Below the pieces are notes generated by a model. That model had not been told where the DNA came from. It searched no databases and was given only the letters and a program-made list of their open reading frames with translations. DNA of 64,000 nt from contig CP098528.1 of assembly GCA_030440445.1 (NCBI GenBank), positions 2,356,001 through 2,420,000 of the forward strand, read 5' to 3'. A program made the position numbers and the translations under genes. The stretch is from Halomonas sp. KG2. GTDB lineage: Bacteria; Pseudomonadota; Gammaproteobacteria; Pseudomonadales; Halomonadaceae. This document shows, piece by piece, positions 62,480 to 64,000 of the stretch (the first letter of the stretch is position 1; each line of letters begins with the position of its first letter).

Positions 62480-63865
62480 ATGACATTAAAAAACAGCCTA
62501 AGATTTGAGGCAACTTTATTAAAAAACGGCATCAGCTCGAAAGCCATACCAACCAAGCTAATATACGGCGAAAGTCAATATGATCAACCATGCATCGAAC
62601 TATATCCTGAAAGCATCAATTATCATCAAGTTGCTTGTAACCTCGGATCAAGCAAGCTTATCGGCAAGAATATATTTGATAAAGAGGGAGAGCCTCACTT
62701 AATAATAGAAGCAGAAAATATGATGCTTGGTGAAAACTCAAGCAATGGCTTTCCAGGAGAAAACTTTGTAAAAACAAAACCATTAAAAATAACTATCAAA
62801 AACAAGATAAAACATTCTAACATCAGTATAAATGAATTAATATTTCGCTTTCATATTACGAAAAACAGCTTTTTAAACAGAGATATCATCTACTCCTTTG
62901 ATGAGCGTGGAATTGTTAACATTGAGCCTAATAAAAAACTGGTTATTGAAGCAAATAACTTAATATTAGAGTTTGACTTTTACTATAGATCTAATATTTT
63001 TGGTGGAAAAATCACTCAAGAAATAGCTCATTTTATTGAGATCAAAACCAACCCCATAGCAAGCCTGGAAGAAAAAGGGGAAGAGCTATGCAGACTGATT
63101 GATGATATTCTTTTAATAGCTTCTTATGCAACCAGTAAACATACTGTTTGTTACATGTGGGAAGTTATATCAACTGATTGGCATGTTACACGCCATCGGG
63201 GCGATCGTGTTATGCCTGACCTTAACGATCGAGGGACAGTAACTTCTGAACGCAGGAACCACAATGATTTACCTTCTTTTATTTCAAAAGCTTATAACAA
63301 GCTCAAAAAACCAAGTTTCGATCATTCACTAAAGCTAGCATTTAACCACCTCGTCACCCCAAGTAGCAACTCTATCGAAATGAATTATCTACAAGCATTC
63401 ACATGCATTGAAAGCTTAATACTTAGCCATAGCAGAACAGATGGAAAAGAGTTTATAATTCCCAAAGGGGCCAAATGGAACTCTTTAAAGGGAAAAATTA
63501 AAAAAGCAATAAAAAATTATTATACAGAAAACGAACCAGATGAAAAAAGAAAAGAACGTTCTGAAATTTATAATAAATTAAATGGATTACATAGAAAATC
63601 CTTGGAAGTAGCCTATAATGATTTTATTTCCAACTATAAAATAAACACTGACGGCTTGACCCCCTTATCCTCTAATAAAGTTGAGTCTTTATCCAGCCTA
63701 AGAAATAAGCTTGTACATGGTGAACCATATGATGAAAACACAATAGAAAAAATAATATATTTTCAAAGGCATTTAGAAATCTTAATTGAGAGAAGCATAG
63801 ATGCAATTATTTCCAGAAGCAACTTTCAATACGCAATAGTTGAAGATAGAAATCGGTTACCTTAA
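62480..63865 (+). CDS. HEPN-domain protein, ApeA-like, candidate anti-phage gene
   Basis: A 461-residue protein. Residues 1-180 are strand-rich (an ApeA-type N-terminal domain is possible); the C-terminal third is helical and carries the HEPN RNase motif R-x4-H as RNKLVHG in SLSSLRNKLVHGEPYDENTIEKIIYFQRHLEILIERSI. ApeA-type HEPN proteins abort phage infection by cutting RNA. AAGGAG lies before the chosen ATG; an upstream start 14 codons earlier lacks one. The gene is far AT-richer than anything else in the window and sits beside a recombinase relic and an IS, as defence cargo often does. Confidence 0.65.
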   Translation: MTLKNSLRFEATLLKNGISSKAIPTKLIYGESQYDQPCIELYPESINYHQVACNLGSSKLIGKNIFDKEGEPHLIIEAENMMLGENSSNGFPGENFVKTKPLKITIKNKIKHSNISINELIFRFHITKNSFLNRDIIYSFDERGIVNIEPNKKLVIEANNLILEFDFYYRSNIFGGKITQEIAHFIEIKTNPIASLEEKGEELCRLIDDILLIASYATSKHTVCYMWEVISTDWHVTRHRGDRVMPDLNDRGTVTSERRNHNDLPSFISKAYNKLKKPSFDHSLKLAFNHLVTPSSNSIEMNYLQAFTCIESLILSHSRTDGKEFIIPKGAKWNSLKGKIKKAIKNYYTENEPDEKRKERSEIYNKLNGLHRKSLEVAYNDFISNYKINTDGLTPLSSNKVESLSSLRNKLVHGEPYDENTIEKIIYFQRHLEILIERSIDAIISRSNFQYAIVEDRNRLP

Positions 63866-63893
63866 ACAATCAAAGCACTACAGATAGCATTTC

Positions 63894-63944
63894 AAGAAGA
63901 TATTTTTGTAAGACTATAGGTATTACATTCTGAAATATCTTCTT
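63894..63944. terminator. Long inverted repeat downstream of the HEPN gene
   Basis: AAGAAGATATTT (63894-63905) and AAATATCTTCTT (63933-63944) are perfect 12-bp complements around a 27-base loop, followed by TATTTT. Either a loose terminator or an end of a mobile element. The remaining bases to 64000 are AT-rich with no gene seen. Confidence 0.4.
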
Positions 63945-64000
63945 TATTTTACAAATATTAACAATTAATTCTTTTTTTGAAAAAACTTGAAAAGCCTGTC

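Overview
The window looks like chromosome of a moderately halophilic gammaproteobacterium of the Halomonas/Vreelandella type. This is inferred from gene content (groESL-fxsA, trmJ, a MaoC-phosphotransacetylase fusion with ackA, a complete nar locus, paired NarK transporters), not from a database match.

Layout. (1) 1-14602: the right part of an integrated temperate phage. Leftward (-) lie an amidase-type lysis gene running off the edge, a Q-like antiterminator gene, two small paralogous genes, a 9-bp repeat array that may be a replication origin, a VapE-type helicase, a PriCT-2/Toprim primase, a zinc-finger protein, a CII-like regulator and a Cro-like protein. A two-gene + strand cassette (4622-5251, with a two-helix membrane protein) sits among them. 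Rightward (+) lie the S24 repressor, a tightly coupled run of small phage genes, the excisionase and the integrase. The prophage ends in a copy of a tRNA-Leu-like 3' end (candidate attR). (2) 14625-29412: core chromosome with an outer-membrane protein, a FabG-like reductase, fxsA, groESL behind a sigma-32-type promoter, trmJ, a Na+/H+ antiporter-family permease, ackA and MaoC-Pta with a collapsed fabI remnant upstream, an MFS transporter with a 43-residue partner ORF, a K+ channel, a CPA2 antiporter and mntR. (3) 29427-33571: a RES/Xre toxin-antitoxin pair, then an IS3 and an IS30 element around a truncated glycosyltransferase. (4) 33612-59100: a denitrification/nitrate respiration block. Nine - strand genes (narGHJI, a parvulin-type isomerase, moaB, moeA, a DGC-domain gene, moaA) make the nitrate reductase and its molybdenum cofactor. 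Around them are nsrR, nnrS and hmp (NO sensing and detoxification), narXL (nitrate sensing), two NarK-type transporters flanking a universal stress protein, and two copies of a Yip1-like/DUF488 gene pair, one on each side. (5) 59101-64000: a decayed mobile region with an IS3-type element, a frameshifted serine recombinase and a strongly AT-rich HEPN-type gene that may be an anti-phage gene.

How it fits together: NarX/NarL would sense nitrate and switch on narK and narGHJI, the Mo-cofactor genes in the same run load the enzyme, and NsrR controls hmp and nnrS to handle the NO that follows. The clearest undescribed leads are the Yip1-DUF488 pairs with a shared upstream palindrome, the prophage membrane-protein cassette, the 12-copy repeat array with a GC-rich alternating core, and the HEPN gene. 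Coordinates were read by hand and may be off by a base or two at small sites.
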